This document shows, one piece after another, positions 13,736 to 13,829 of a stretch of DNA of 13,829 nt. Source of the stretch: Candidatus Hodarchaeota archaeon (GTDB taxonomy: Archaea; Asgardarchaeota; Heimdallarchaeia; Hodarchaeales; YT1-039); assembly GCA_016840025.1 (NCBI GenBank), contig JAEOTF010000376.1, forward strand, positions 1 through 13,829. The letters are read 5' to 3'. Position 1 is the first letter of the stretch. Each line of letters begins with the position of its first letter. Position numbers and translations under genes: made by a program. The notes under the pieces were generated by a model, which did not search any database, was not told where the DNA came from, and saw only the letters and a program-made list of their open reading frames with translations.

Positions 13736-13829
13736 ATGAAGAAGATATCATTGAAAGAAATAGCTTTTCCCATAGACGTTGATGTAATCAAAAAAATATT
13801 ACAAAGTAATGGTATTGTAAAGATTGCTG
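13736..13829 (+). CDS. Unidentified protein, 5' part
   Basis: The frame runs from ATG 13736 to the window end, 31 codons without a stop. It begins MKKISLKEIAF and continues with a Val/Ile/Lys-rich, probably helical segment. That is too little to assign a family. The start is supported by the TATA box 25-35 bases upstream, giving a nearly leaderless transcript, with only a weak AGGA inside the palindrome as an alternative ribosome site. Strict placement of an operator directly at the start suggests a tightly controlled or autoregulated gene. Confidence 0.55.
   Translation, partial: MKKISLKEIAFPIDVDVIKKILQSNGIVKIA

Noticed and set aside
1..13829. Search for CRISPR repeats, transposons, tRNA/rRNA genes and toxin-antitoxin or defence clusters
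   Set aside because: No repeated spacers, terminal inverted repeats with transposase, tRNA cloverleaf or known defence motifs were found. The DECH helicase is Hef-type repair, not Cas3.

Overview
This is an archaeal chromosomal segment of about 38% G+C, judged by eye. The archaeal assignment rests on a RadA recombinase, the archaeal/eukaryotic ribosomal protein eL33 (L35Ae), a Hef/FANCM-type helicase, a DUF5752-like protein, an F420-type luciferase-like oxidoreductase, several TATA-box promoters with very short leaders, and mixed ATG/GTG/TTG starts. The combination suggests an uncultured TACK lineage, possibly Bathyarchaeia, but the sequence alone does not settle the phylum. I see no transposase, integrase, CRISPR array, tRNA or rRNA, so the region looks like chromosomal backbone rather than a mobile island.

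Layout. Positions 1-1634 hold three closely packed plus-strand genes: the 3' end of an Hsp20 chaperone gene, a TraB/PrgY-family protein with a four-cysteine insert, and a HExxH zincin-like protein that starts with TTG behind a strong ribosome binding site overlapping the TraB stop codon. Together they look like a small proteostasis operon. The next intergenic stretch carries a GC-rich island that may encode a structured RNA. A minus-strand Hef-like helicase (1812-3950) and plus-strand radA (4263-5213) diverge from a 312-bp AT-rich region, which puts fork-remodelling and recombination genes back to back. The eL33 gene follows radA. It converges on a minus-strand PfkA-type phosphofructokinase whose residues indicate ATP rather than PPi use.

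Positions 6728-8464 carry a luciferase-like (F420-type) oxidoreductase and a COG1926-type phosphoribosyltransferase, each preceded by a TATA-like box 25-30 nt from the start codon. The phosphoribosyltransferase ends in a perfect 10-bp hairpin that separates it from converging minus-strand genes. Those are, in order of transcription, a DUF5752-like protein, a shortened DUF362 protein and a nitrilase-superfamily protein. The nitrilase has a Tat-like N terminus and Gln in place of the catalytic Glu. The plus strand then carries a nitronate monooxygenase/FabK-type flavoprotein (with a possible 8-codon leader ORF), a secreted class-I glutamine-amidotransferase-like protein with a GHCG nucleophile elbow, and the first 31 codons of an unidentified gene with a near-perfect 18-bp palindrome between its TATA box and start codon.

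No complete new defence or mobile system is evident. The best leads are the Hsp20-TraB-zincin cluster, the nuclease-less Hef with a new C terminus, the Glu-to-Gln nitrilase, the GC-rich candidate RNA, and the operator-like palindromes at 10638-10668, 11317-11329 and 13713-13730.
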